From Halichondria panicea (lineage: Eukaryota; Porifera; Demospongiae; Suberitida; Halichondriidae), in contig NC_087381.1 of assembly GCF_963675165.1 (NCBI RefSeq), forward strand, positions 5,767,378-5,831,377: a stretch of DNA of 64,000 bases. Direction: 5' to 3'. Positions within the stretch are counted from its first letter, which is position 1. The number at the start of each line of letters is the position of its first letter. The translations under genes were made by a program, and so were the position numbers. The notes beneath the pieces are model-generated. The model did not search any database. It was not told the DNA's origin and saw only the letters and a program-made list of their open reading frames with translations. Positions 1 through 11,100 of the stretch are shown here, piece after piece.

Positions 1-1
1 G

Positions 2-380
2 GTGATAGCTAGCATTGTAATTTACCAGTTTGTGTGTATGTGTCCTCATGCGTCAGTTACACTGGTTTCGACTGGTCAACTTCGTCCATGGGGTGATAGC
101 TAGCATACTGATTTACGAGTTTGTGTGTATGTGTCAGTTACACTGGTTTCGACTGGTCAACTTCGTCCATGGGGTGATAGCTAGCATACTGATTTACGAT
201 TTTGTGTGTATGTGTCCTCACGTGTCAGTTACACTGGTTTCGACTGGTCAACTTTGTCCATGGGGTGATAGCTATAGCATACTGATTTACGAGTTTGTGT
301 GTATATGTGTCCTCACGTGTCAGTTACACTGGTCAACTTCGTCCATGGGGGTGATAGCTTATACTATTTACATTTTGCAC
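2..380. repeat. Tandem repeat, about 4.3 copies of an 80-92 bp unit
   Basis: Each unit begins with TGATAGCTAGCATACTGATT and ends with CTTCGTCCATGGGG. Copies differ by small deletions: the second lacks about 9 bp after TGTGTATGTG, and the fourth lacks the TTTCGACTGG segment. The last copy is cut short near 380. The open frame across it on the + strand is only the repeat translated. It starts at the window edge, so the full array may be longer. Confidence 0.9.
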
Positions 381-1465
381 TACATATGTGTTGGTAACTA
401 TAGTGACTTCAATCTTTTGTTCTGTAGGGGCTTATTGTGACGAAAATGATCTGAGGGATGTAGCGTTCATGAAACCAAACGAAACGCCTGTAGTTCACTG
501 TACTGGAATTTCAAGAAACGCTAAGTGATGAACACTAAAAACAATTTACTGACAGAAGAAATGTATTGTGCTGCATGTCATGTGATCCAGTGATCTTATT
601 CTATCATAAACTCATTGTTCTAATACTGTTTGACCTTCTGCATGTGCGTACGTGCGCGAGAAAACAACTAATTAAATGACAAAGGTATAGTGTTAATTTA
701 ACAAAGAAATTCACTTTATAGCAGTGTTAATTCAGCATTCACTTTGCTATTTTGACATAGAAGTACAATAAATTGGTGAAATTCAGATGACATAATACTT
801 TGTTGTTTTGACATAATTTCTTTGCTTGAATGACAAAACATTGTAGGTTGTTTTACCTTTGTCATTCTAACAAATACTATTCTGTCATGTGAGATTCATC
901 ACCGGGACAAACTTTTGTTTGTTAAATTAACAAAAGTGTTTTTGCACTGTAGGCGTGGCTTACCGTAACACATGCAATGAAGTTAATTATACTCACGAAA
1001 ATCACCGTTTTACAGTTAAACGAATTTTTTACCCGGGCCCACGAAATTACCTGCTATATAGGGTATATGCATGCATGGCAAACATGATCTAATTACATTA
1101 CGGTAAAACAGTGCACGGGGTGAATGCTCTATGAGCATCTTGTCTATTATGATTTTTATGCATGGACACAGACCTATGGACTTGTGAAAACCAGTGTTGT
1201 AGATTATCTGGTAGACAGGGAGATACTCCACCCAGTTGTATTCAACTTCCTCACTGCACTCCGTCCTCATTTTGAGCAAATCAAATTTCATTTTGTCTCG
1301 AAGGGTGCGATGTGATCTTTCATCCTGTGCATGTGCATGAAAGCCAATAATATAATATTACAATCATACTGAGTCAGAAGAAGAACCGAATTATATATAT
1401 GCATCTCTCAAAAAAGGATGTATAATAATACAAGTGCATGCATGCATGCAGATGCATAATGTGTA
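381..1465. other. Non-coding stretch, no gene seen
   Basis: AT-rich sequence with no coding region I can support. Between about 670 and 940 there are short inverted matches (TGACAAAGGTA near 677 against TACCTTTGTCA near 855, and TTAATTTAACAAA against TTTGTTAAATTAA), which suggest a decayed inverted-repeat element, but I could not fix its ends. Confidence 0.5.
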
Positions 1466-1471
1466 TTAATA

Positions 1472-2195
1472 TAATACCTTCCCCTGAGACTGAGGGTGTC
1501 GCACACTACTATGCACCATCTTCACTTGTAGAAGTTTAGCCACCCTTTCTACTGCCCCCATAAACTCGGAACCCCTATCACTCTGAATGACAGACGGTGT
1601 GCCAAAGTCAGAGAAAATATGGAGTAACTGCTCGGACACAACAGCGGTGTCTTTCGAATACAGTGGGCGAAGTAACAAATAGCGTGAGCACACATCGATA
1701 CATGATAAAATCCACTGGTACTCCTTGCCATCAACGGTGCATGATCGGTGCATCTATCATGCTCATCAAATCGATCTGAACTCTCTCCCATACTGTCAAA
1801 GATGTAACTGGTTTGAGAGGAGCTTTGTTATCAAATTTAGTTTTGGCGGCCTGATTACTTAAACAATTGTTTATGTAGTCTTGAATGTCTCTTTCAGTCA
1901 CCTTGCAAAAAACATTTGCAATTCTCTTTCTGAGCTTTCGTGCGCCATCTCCTTTTGAGCGGTCGAAAAAGAACCTGATGCAATCAGACTTCTCTTGATT
2001 CTTTAGCACGATTACTTTCTGTTGGTTTAAAAAGTCATTGAAAATGATCCTTTTTTCGGAGATAGATGTGAGAGGATTCTCTACTGTAGTTACCTCTAGA
2101 TGTTTTCGGTATGTATACAGATAGTAGTAAGCTGTCTTGGCTATACTATTTCTCTCCTTCATTGGTATGTATGTCCCGTCAATTAAAGACATCAA
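1472..2195 (-). pseudogene. Decayed integrase remnant of a Ty3/gypsy-like (KRBA2/GIN-type) element
   Basis: Two overlapping minus-strand frames together cover an integrase. The upstream frame (2195-1731) carries the linker region ending in the WERVQIDLMSM motif that precedes the catalytic core. The downstream frame (about 1750-1472) carries core segments, including SDRGSEF with the second acidic residue and the PQSQGKV segment that follows it. The frame changes once between about 1731 and 1755, so no intact protein is encoded. No LTR, reverse transcriptase or gag was found nearby. This is a dead fragment, or possibly a decayed domesticated integrase gene. Confidence 0.75.
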
Positions 2196-2426
2196 AGTCT
2201 TATAAACGTTCTCGGGAAGAGAAGATATACAGTCAGGTCTCTTCTTTCCAAACCTTGTTTCCTATAATTATTATTACATTACTTCATTATACAGCCTGTA
2301 TAATTATATCTGAATTGTATTGACGTGTACATGTATATGTGTACTGTATATAGGTACTCTAATTATAGTTGCATATATACAATGATGCATGTGCATGCAT
2401 GCATGTATATATACGTGTATGTATAG

Positions 2427-2770
2427 CTCACAGTTGTTAGGGCATCTGGATTTTCAGTACTCCCCAGTTTTAGATCTGGTACATCGAGCTGTGGGCCAAC
2501 TTCAGATTTATAAATCTATAAAATCCGGTATAATTATAATGACTCTACGACTATATCTCTGCAGATATCAAATATAGCTGCAATACTGTGAATTGTATTC
2601 CCTGTAGCTCACAGTTGTTAGGGCATCTGGATTTTCAGTACTCTCCAGTTGTAGATCTGGTACATCGAGCTGTGGGCCAGCTTCAGATTCAGAAATCTAT
2701 AAAATCGGGTATTACATTAATTAATCACTCCATGCATATCTCAGCAGATATTATATAATAGCTGCAAGAC
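2427..2770. repeat. Direct duplication, two copies of about 175-180 bp
   Basis: The segment starting GCTCACAGTTGTTAGGGCAT at about 2427 recurs at about 2606 with a few substitutions. Both copies contain CATCGAGCTGTGGGCCA and end in a variant of TCTC(T/A)GCAGATAT. No coding content is visible. Confidence 0.8.
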
Positions 2771-3019
2771 TGATTATCTAATTGAGTGCTGAAGTTTACT
2801 ATATTGACTAAATCAATGTGCATGGCCACTTACATGGTCCTCCTCATCAGCATTGACAGCAGGCTGACAGCTCACATTGGCCATCTGTAATGGGCTGACA
2901 TGCAGCTCTTCAAGACTCAGTGGTACTGCTTAGGGGGTTAAGACTGGCAGCAATACAATGTAGAGCAAGTCAACTGGAGTCTGAGTGTTTGAAATTATGC
3001 CACAATTAATTGCTGTGTG

Positions 3020-3795
3020 CAGAGATACAAAAGAAAGGGGATTGGAAACGACCGCCCACGCCCTATGTAAAAGGACTGACATCCGGTGAAGCACTCCGTG
3101 TAATTATTGCGCTCGCAAATAATTACATGGAGGACTGCGCTACGGTTTTGTATCCCTGGTTTCTAGCTCTCCTATCCACTAGAGATCACTCAGGGCCTGG
3201 GAGATACTTGAGAGAAGTAAGCTTATACCACTGACAAGCTCTAAGTCCGTTGTCTTTACTCTGCTTCCAATTTTTTTGAGTTTAGCTTGAATTACTCTAT
3301 GTCAACTTTTCTCTGTCCCTCCTGTGAAGTCAAAACAGCAAAGGACATTGCTTGACTTGGTTATTATGTATCTAAGTGCTACATAGAATGGCTTTATGCT
3401 ATAAATAAGCTGTACTGTTCATAAACGTTTGCAGTATAGTCCTTTAAACTGCTTTAGTATACTTTTAGACACACCACGGGCCTGTCCCTCCTACGACTTC
3501 ATAGTAAAGGCTATTTCTTCTTGCATAGCATTTATTTGTCTAGTAATAGTGGCTGCGTTGCTTAGTCGACTTTTTAGAGCTAAATTCTCTTTACTTTTTA
3601 GAAAAATCAACATTAAAAATGATCAATTTCACTGTTTCTATGTACAGCACATTGTAGAGCAGTCAAGACAGGTAATGAGCATGCTGACTATAAATATAAT
3701 CCTTTGTAGTTTTAGCCACGCCCTATAACGCGGAATGCTTCACGCAAAAATTTCGTAAAAATTTCGTTTCCAATCCCCTTTCTTTTGTATCTCTG
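3020..3795. mobile_element. Non-autonomous DNA transposon with 32-bp perfect terminal inverted repeats
   Basis: The left end 3020-3051, beginning CAGAGATACAAAAGAAAGGG, is the exact reverse complement of 3764-3795. The direct repeat CTGTGTG flanks it at 3013-3019 and 3796-3802 as a 7-bp target-site duplication. Similarity between the arms continues inward, with GTGAAGCACTCCG near 3088 facing CGGAATGCTTCAC near 3730. The interior has no transposase; its two modest open frames show no recognisable domain. The CAG...CTG ends resemble hAT elements, but those usually make 8-bp duplications, so the superfamily is uncertain. Confidence 0.88.
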
Positions 3796-4061
3796 CTGTG
3801 TGTGGCTAGTGGTGAATGTGACGTTACACCAACATGCACGCATACGCAAGCATTTCAATTATGAGTGCGAATTCCAGACACACCCACATGGCCACACCCA
3901 TAATGCTCTTCATTTCCTATTTTTAGGCATTTCCGATTTTAGGATTTGGGGCACAACAGGCGCCGCCAAGGAGGGCGGCGACGCTCGACTAGCTCAGTAT
4001 CGCCTTTTCTTCTCACAACTCGAACTCACATCAGTCAAGGTCAGGAACTCGTGAAGAAGAA

Positions 4062-4384
4062 GTAAGTATATAGTAAATGCCGTATGCCCTAAGCATCGAT
4101 AAGTAATTCACAATGGATATTTACTAGTACACACTATTTATTTACAAAGACTAGTCTACTGTATTTTGTGTATACACCAGTGTGGTTATCTGAACAATAT
4201 ACATTGCAGTCTTTATCAATGACTGTACAATAATTAAGACAATAAGTACCCGTACATTATTATTACAATGACTGGACAATAATTTTCCAGCCCATTGAAT
4301 GAATGCGTATGTAGACACTCCGAGCAAATCCTTAAATGGAGTCAGTAGATATGTACTGATGTGTATACCTGATTTTATATACAG
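4062..4384 (+). other. Putative 5'UTR intron of TRIM-NHL copy 1
   Basis: A good donor (GTAAGT at 4062) follows a segment (about 3990-4061) that is conserved upstream of copy 3 at 27597-27659. A conserved acceptor (TTTTATATACAG ending 4384) lies about 100 bp before the start codon. The same acceptor neighbourhood is present in copies 2 and 3. The intron is inferred from this conservation and from splice consensus, without transcript support. Confidence 0.6.
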
Positions 4385-4485
4385 GCACTCCCCAAGGCAA
4401 ATCACCCCACTATAACAATCAAACTGTTAAACCATAAAACCAGAAACATTCCAAGAAAGTGTTATCTGCCCTCACTAACTCAACT

Positions 4486-6681
4486 ATGGCCTCCAATACC
4501 AACTCCTCTGCAACCTGTGGTATATGCTCAGAGCTGTACCAAGATCCACGCATGCTCAATTGCCTACACTCATTCTGCAAAAAATGCTTGGAAAAGAGAC
4601 TCGACGAAGGACCTTCCAAATCGAGCCTAGCCTGCCCCACGTGCAATGAATCCTCCTCTCTGTCTAGTCGTGGTATAGAGTCACTATCAAAAGATCGTAG
4701 GAAGACTTACGAAGCAGAGGTTGCTGAATTTAAAGGCTTGATCAAAGGTGAAAAATCTGTTTCTTGCGATCACTGTGTGAAGGGGGGGACAGCTGTTTTG
4801 TTTTGTTGCAGCTGCTGCGAGTTTCTCTGTGACAAATGTGCCGACCATCATCGCTCATGGAGGAAAACTCAAAACCACGAGTTAGTTAGTTGCACTAAAG
4901 AAGGTGGAAAGGAAAATATATTCAAGAGCGTAGCTCACAAGCCTCTTACCTGCTCAGTACACTCGAAGGAATCTCTCGACTATTACTGCAACACATGCAA
5001 CGACCTGCTCTGCATTCGCTGTGTGGTTGGAAAGCACAAAGAACATGCTTACGAAGAAATGGATTCTGTTCGAGAGAAGGAGAAATCCGAGCTTATTTCT
5101 TACCTTGGGAGAACCGAGGCTGCAAAGGGCAAGTTGAAGAATTCTATTTCACAAGTGGAAAAAGTTATGCAAGGTGTTCAAGCAAAACATAAGGAAGTCG
5201 ATCAGAAAATCAATGAAATGTTTAACCACCTTCAGCGTAAACTAAAAGCTCGAAAAAATGCACTCTTGGCCGAAAGTGCTGATGTGGCACTTGGCAAAGA
5301 GACAGCACTTACTCTCCAGGGTGAAGAGCTCAAGAAAATGGAACATTCTCTTTCTGAAATTTGTTCAAAGCTAGAGTCGGTCACGCAAGAGTACACAGCC
5401 GTAGAAATGCTCTCTGCCAAACACCCGATAACGATTAGAGCTCAACAACTTCTCGATACATTTGATAAATGCTCTCTTGATCCTTGCAAGCTAGATACAA
5501 TGCCAGTATCTCTCCTTAGCACTCAACTTGAAAACGAAATTGATGCTTTTGGAGCAGTGTGTGGTGGTTGCATGCCAGGACAAAGTACAATTGATCTAGT
5601 GAAGCCAACTGCTGCTGTGGGGAAGGAGAGGAAGTTACTTCTCACCGCAAAAGATGGAAATGGAAAACTTTTTCCTCATGGGGGTGAACTGGTGAAAGTT
5701 TCGCTGGCCCTGATGGGTTCGAATGAAGCAGGGATCTCTGGTGTTGTAGTCGACAAGAAGGATGGTACTTATGGTATTAGCTTCACACCAAACGCAGCTG
5801 GTGAACACAAGCTATCCATCACCATTAGCAACGAGCAAATTGAGGAGAGTCCGTTTGCACTCTATGTTCGACAGCCAAGAAATTATACATCGTTGTCTGC
5901 TTGTTCTCGTACGTTTTCAATTTCTAGTAACCCTGGTGATGTTGCCGTCGACGATGACAACAATGTGTACATTGCTGTAACTGGATATCACTGCATCTCA
6001 GTGTTTGATCAAAATGGTTCCAATGTTCGAACCATAGGAACAGCCAGAGGTAGCGGATCTGCAGACAGTCAGTTCAGTAGCCCATTTGGAATTGCCTTAA
6101 AAGGAGACATCATGTATGTAGCTGACACAAGTAACCATCGAATACAAAAACTTACTTCGGACGGCAAGTTCATTTCCAAGTTCAGTTCAAATGGTTCTGG
6201 GAATGGACAGTTGAGCACTCCTCGGGGAATTGCTATTGACAAGAATGGAAGAGTGTTTGTATCAGAGTTCAGTAATCGGCGGGTTTCTGTGTTCAAATCT
6301 GATGGTGAATTCTCTCACCACATTCAAGGCAACGCTGCTGACAATAGCAATCTCGTTAACCCATGGGGACTAGCATTTGACAATGACGAGAATCTACATG
6401 TTGCTGACTATACCTCCCACTCGATCAAAGTGTTCACTCCAGAAGGTACTTTTGTCTCCCAGTACAGCAGTGTTCTCCAATATCCAGCAGGGATCGCTAT
6501 TGACGATGAAGGCTTTACGTTTATTGGTATTCACAACTCCTGTAAATTAATTATTCTCAATGCCCAGCATCAGCAAGTAAATACTATACACAACTTTACT
6601 TATGCCACTGGAGTTTGTACAGACAAAGATGGTAATGTTTTTGCGTGCGATTACAACAACTACCGTGTCATGAAATACTAA
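4486..6681 (+). CDS. TRIM-NHL protein, copy 1 (RING, two B-boxes, coiled coil, filamin, NHL)
   Basis: A single coding exon of 731 aa. The frame is open back to 4459, but the first ATG is at 4486. The RING is C3HC4 (C11, C14, C26, H28, C31, C34, C50, C53). Two B-box zinc fingers follow (about 90-135 and 150-190), then a coiled coil (about 195-310), a filamin/ABP280-type Ig domain (about 365-460) and about six NHL repeats to the C terminus. This is the TRIM2/TRIM3/TRIM71 architecture. Family members are cytoplasmic E3 ubiquitin ligases, and in some of them the NHL propeller binds RNA or protein. Substrates here are unknown. AATAAA lies 2 nt after the stop (6683-6688). Two close paralogs lie at 20511 and 28103. 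Confidence 0.93.
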   Translation: MASNTNSSATCGICSELYQDPRMLNCLHSFCKKCLEKRLDEGPSKSSLACPTCNESSSLSSRGIESLSKDRRKTYEAEVAEFKGLIKGEKSVSCDHCVKGGTAVLFCCSCCEFLCDKCADHHRSWRKTQNHELVSCTKEGGKENIFKSVAHKPLTCSVHSKESLDYYCNTCNDLLCIRCVVGKHKEHAYEEMDSVREKEKSELISYLGRTEAAKGKLKNSISQVEKVMQGVQAKHKEVDQKINEMFNHLQRKLKARKNALLAESADVALGKETALTLQGEELKKMEHSLSEICSKLESVTQEYTAVEMLSAKHPITIRAQQLLDTFDKCSLDPCKLDTMPVSLLSTQLENEIDAFGAVCGGCMPGQSTIDLVKPTAAVGKERKLLLTAKDGNGKLFPHGGELVKVSLALMGSNEAGISGVVVDKKDGTYGISFTPNAAGEHKLSITISNEQIEESPFALYVRQPRNYTSLSACSRTFSISSNPGDVAVDDDNNVYIAVTGYHCISVFDQNGSNVRTIGTARGSGSADSQFSSPFGIALKGDIMYVADTSNHRIQKLTSDGKFISKFSSNGSGNGQLSTPRGIAIDKNGRVFVSEFSNRRVSVFKSDGEFSHHIQGNAADNSNLVNPWGLAFDNDENLHVADYTSHSIKVFTPEGTFVSQYSSVLQYPAGIAIDDEGFTFIGIHNSCKLIILNAQHQQVNTIHNFTYATGVCTDKDGNVFACDYNNYRVMKY

Positions 6682-8166
6682 CAATAAAAATTGTGGCAGT
6701 TAGTGCACTGTATAGCCTGTAGTGAACACTTTACTTTATTGTATTAACGATCTTTACCATTATTGATTTCTGTAGTCACCTTTACCAGTTTTCCGTTATT
6801 ATATCATGTTACGTAATACGCAATAGAATTTAATCACGCAATGCGCTACTACTTTATTCATCTCTTTGTAGTCCTACCGCATTGCCTCTTTTTGTGATTC
6901 TTACTATTCTTTTGTTAGCCTCTGTACTTAGACGCACACACCCTGCTTCTGTCTCATCATTCACTTCACTTTATGTTTGTGGACAAGAATTTGGAATGAA
7001 ACCGGGCCGATTATTAGTAACTAAACTATATACTAAAAGCCAATAGACTGTTTACTAATTTCGCATTGCATTGTTCAATGATCAACATTAATTTTATATC
7101 CCCATCATTTATATATGTGACAGGCTCTGGGAAAAAGGCCATATTGGAGCAGGCTACAATTGTTGAGATTAAATACCAGATGATAGAGCAAAGAATTGCC
7201 TATGCGCTTAGTTTGCATATACCTCTGAGGTATATGCAAACTAAGCGAGGCTCTTTTCATGCCTGAGTTATGCGCTTTGGAAACTCAAAGGTCTGAAATA
7301 GCGGTATTGAGAAACACCCACTTAAAGATTGCTAGATTTAAGCTTCAATGGATTTGCATCATAATTATGTGTATAAAACTAGACATTATTTTTTATAGAT
7401 GTCAGTATATAGGTGCATGCATGTAGATTCATGATCATTTCCCGAGGTCATGCGCGCATTACGATAAAATGACGGTTATCGCATCAGTTTTGCTGCTGCA
7501 TATATATGCGATGAAGCTTAACGCACTGGGGGGGGAGGGGGGGGGGGGACATTCTATGAGCATCTTGCATTGTTCAGTTAAGATCCAACGCACATTGACA
7601 AACATGCATGAAGTATTTATTATACCGTATAATTATAGTGGGGAATTACTTATAATACAATGTATTAGTCCATTATTATAATTATGCATGGGTACAACAA
7701 CCACTTTGGTAAGAATAATATTAAACAAGTTATATAATTATTAGCTGTAGTATATAATTATGACCCATTCACAAACCACAAACCATTGAACAAAATTAAT
7801 GTTGGTATATATAGGAATGAACTCTAAGAGGGGTAAGTAGCTAAGGTGAACTATACTATAGTAGCGCTCAGGGCCATGCACCGTATAGTCTTACGTATAC
7901 GTAGACAGCTTCCCTTCACGACAAGAATATATATAATACACTACACTCTATAATTATAAGCACGTGCACTATAAAACGATTAACGAACAAAACAAGTGAC
8001 TTCATAATGCATAATCTAGATTTCTATACTGTATAAGACAGTAGCTATAATTATAATTATCACCATAACAGAAATAAAAACTTTGCACTCATAAAAACAG
8101 TATACGTACTACTAGTCATTCCGCTAGACTAAGTATATATAGTGGCTGCACTAGACAAGTTAGTAT
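6682..8166. other. Intergenic region between TRIM copy 1 and the ADAM-GPCR gene
   Basis: No coding region was found. It holds a perfect hairpin at 7205-7247 and a G-rich run of about 20 bases near 7529-7548. Several ATAATTAT palindromes occur between 7640 and 8060. It would include the 3' ends of both convergent genes. Confidence 0.6.
7205..7247. repeat. Perfect 21-bp hairpin with a 1-nt loop
   Basis: The arm 7205-7225, which begins CGCTTAGTTTGCATATACCT, is followed by one T and then its exact reverse complement at 7227-7247. No longer element ends could be defined around it. Confidence 0.9.
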
Positions 8167-11100
8167 CTATGCTAGAACCTGTGCGTCAAGGCTTTCCTGT
8201 GAGTGGGAAAGTTCTTTTACCCAATTATAGGTTATACTTTTTTGCCACTTTTCCTCATTTTCAGCAATGTACGACTTTGGTGAGCCCGTTTCCAATGCAG
8301 TCTCGTCGACTTTAATGGATTCATTTTGAATGGTACTATGATCGTGTTTGCTGAATTTAGAGTCTCTTGGCTTGAGATGAACAATACTCGTTGGATTCTT
8401 GCTCTGTATATAATAATAATTATAGATATTGTCACGACTCTGAGACCATGCTATATATATTATATAAACAGCCAGTCTAACTTGAATTACAATGGAAGGG
8501 GCATATATATACTAGTGCATGTAAACCCTTGGCGTTAATTTGGGTTTTAGTGTAGTCTACAGCCTTCCGTCAAAGCCACGTGTACATCTAGGCCAATGTG
8601 CAGGTTCAAACTTCTTAGCTTCTTAGCTTTTGCTCCCTTTTATTCGACAATGAAGCTTTAAAATCAAAACTACTACCTTAATTGTTGTTTTGAGGTAATT
8701 ATATATAGGTACATGTCGTAGTACATTGTAAGGGCCTTCACACATGCATGCATGCACTGTCTATAATTATAATTGAAGATACTATACTCCGCATACCAGA
8801 TTGTTTTTTCCTGAGGTAGAAGTAGATGCACCACTGTCAGTCTTGCTTCGGCACCGCTTTAGAAAATTTGTAACCTAAAAATTTAGAAGATACATAAAAA
8901 TTAATGCTAAAATAACGATATACAACACACCTTTTCACTCCGGAGCACATGGAAGAAAAATACGAACAGGCCTTGCAGTGAGTTAAAGATAGTGAACAAC
9001 CATGCAAACACAATAGTGTTGCTGTTGACTGAGAGTAGACCAAACACCCAAGTCAGCCCGAGTAGTGGAAGAAGAATTATAGTGGCCTTGAAGAGTTGTC
9101 TGCATAATTTACGCACACATGCATTGGGATCAACACACGTTGCATTTACTGAATAGTATAGTGAGCACTCACGAGAATAACTGTAAAGATTCCTTTTTTC
9201 CTCTTTGTTGCATGGTTAATTTTTTTTGTTTATAGACACTGCACAAAGCAGCCAAGAGAAAGAATACGTTTACCTGTACAGGTAATCGTCATAAAGAAAA
9301 TGTTAGTCAAGGTAACTGATGGACCGGACCCTATAACAACTGCAAAATGTCCTAATTTAATCCAAATGGTTGCAAGCTAAAGAGATCTCACCAGAACAAC
9401 TAGTAGCATCGGTGCAACAAATGCCCATACGGCTCCTTTATCACCGGCACCAACAGCAATCCAACAACTGCATTGTACATAAGGGACAATAAAATAATGT
9501 TGTCAGTTGTATTTAATATAATTATACACATTCTAATAAGAATTTGGAGAGGTGAATCGAAAACTTACTACTCTTCTGTGCCATACTGGTCATGAATAAG
9601 TCCAGCAGATATAGCCACCGGTATCACTGGAACACCTGCAAAACAAATCCAATGCATTCGACATAATGCTCACTGAACATGCAGTAGAATGGGCAGTGGA
9701 ATGCATGGGTCTAAGGGGCACTCTGCTTCCCTTGATCTCAGAGGTCAAAAGGCAACAAGCACTTTAATGTCTCGGTATTAATAGTGGTCAAGGGCCCATA
9801 ATTATACCTAGTATATACATCGCATAATTATACAAAATAGAATTTACCCCATCCAATAATAAAGAATATCCACCATTTCTTGGATATTTGGCTGAAGACA
9901 ACCACCAACATGAGATAGAGCATGATTCCTTCACAGAGCATCCAAAAGAACACAGCAGTGAACAAGTAGTGAAGGAGAGCAGCCACAAACGCACACGCTA
10001 TCTGAAAGTGATGGCAAATTAATGGAGATCATACTATAATTATGTGGCGCACCTATGAATGTAATTATAACCGTAAGTAAAATAATTATTACGATAGATC
10101 ATAGTTAATATTGTAAAAACAAAAGTATCTGCATACGCGTTGAGTAAAATGCAAAGTCGCGGATCATACTTTAATTATTCGTTTTTCGAGCGACAAAATA
10201 TTGATTTTATCAAGTAAGCAGTAAATATGACACTGTAATGTCATAACGTGAAATTTTTGAGACGCTTAAATTTCGTGGAATGGCCTCTAAAAGCATTTCG
10301 TCCAATAAATTTCGTGGATTGACTGCTTACCAGAAGCCACACCTTTAATCTTTGCACTTTATAGCAGATAATCGTGGAATTAATTTCATGTGTAGGATTG
10401 CTAATCCATGAAAACAGCGAAAATTAAACCCCTCGAAAATTGTGTGCTTATATAATTATATACGGTACGTATTTGCGATCTTCTTCTGTGATACCATAAT
10501 GACATACAATACAGTCATAATTATAATGGTCACTGATTCGAGAACAAAACTTCAACTTTGGCATGCCATTGTCTGTGAAAGGTGAAAGGCATAAACCGCA
10601 CCAGCTATATATACGATACTATAAACACTATAAGTACACGACTCAAGTGACACCTTATTGACCACAGCAGTCTGTATTCCTGACAAGAACGCCACGTAAC
10701 CAAGGAGCAAAGAAATAGACAGGTTGAGATGGATGAAGTTATGAACTCTGGTCAGCAGTTCTTTTCTAAACAGCAACAGCATAAAAAGTTGTACGTGTAT
10801 ACAAAGCTATTTATAGTTTTTCGATGATTACCTCAATGCCAGGAAATAGATGATAGTTAACAGAAGAAAAAAGATGGAGATGGAACAACCGACATAAGTC
10901 AACAACGATAGAGCAAACCTGATCTCTGGAGTTGTGTCCTACAAAAGGACCAAACGTATTATAATTATTAATCCAAGTAACGTACTGCACGAGGCTCACA
11001 TTCAGTGCTCCAGTGACATCCATTAGAACAGCAAATGCTGTGAAATGACTGCTCTCACAGACAATATTATATACTCTCATTTGCTTGTCTTCATCCACAC

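Noticed and set aside
2-380. CRISPR-like array
   Set aside because: Units of 80-92 bp follow each other without unique spacers, and the genome is eukaryotic.
30-440. 136-codon open frame on the + strand
   Set aside because: It is the translated tandem repeat; the same peptide recurs in step with the DNA unit and matches no known domain.
3010-3728. Two open frames inside the element at 3020-3795
   Set aside because: Neither resembles a transposase, and one includes the terminal inverted repeat itself.
4459-4485. GTG start extending TRIM copy 1 by nine codons (also copies 2 and 3)
   Set aside because: A GTG start is unlikely in an animal gene, and the ATG at 4486 begins the conserved protein.
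8837-9043. 68-codon minus-strand frame beside the GPCR helix 6-7 exon
   Set aside because: It is an out-of-frame reading of exon 26 running into the intron; the true frame carries the helices.
10552-10654. Extra exon between GPCR helices 2 and 3 ([16 protein letters not shown])
   Set aside because: It has an AG acceptor, but exon 21 joins exon 22 in phase to give the expected helix 2-3 loop without it, and it ends in a stop.
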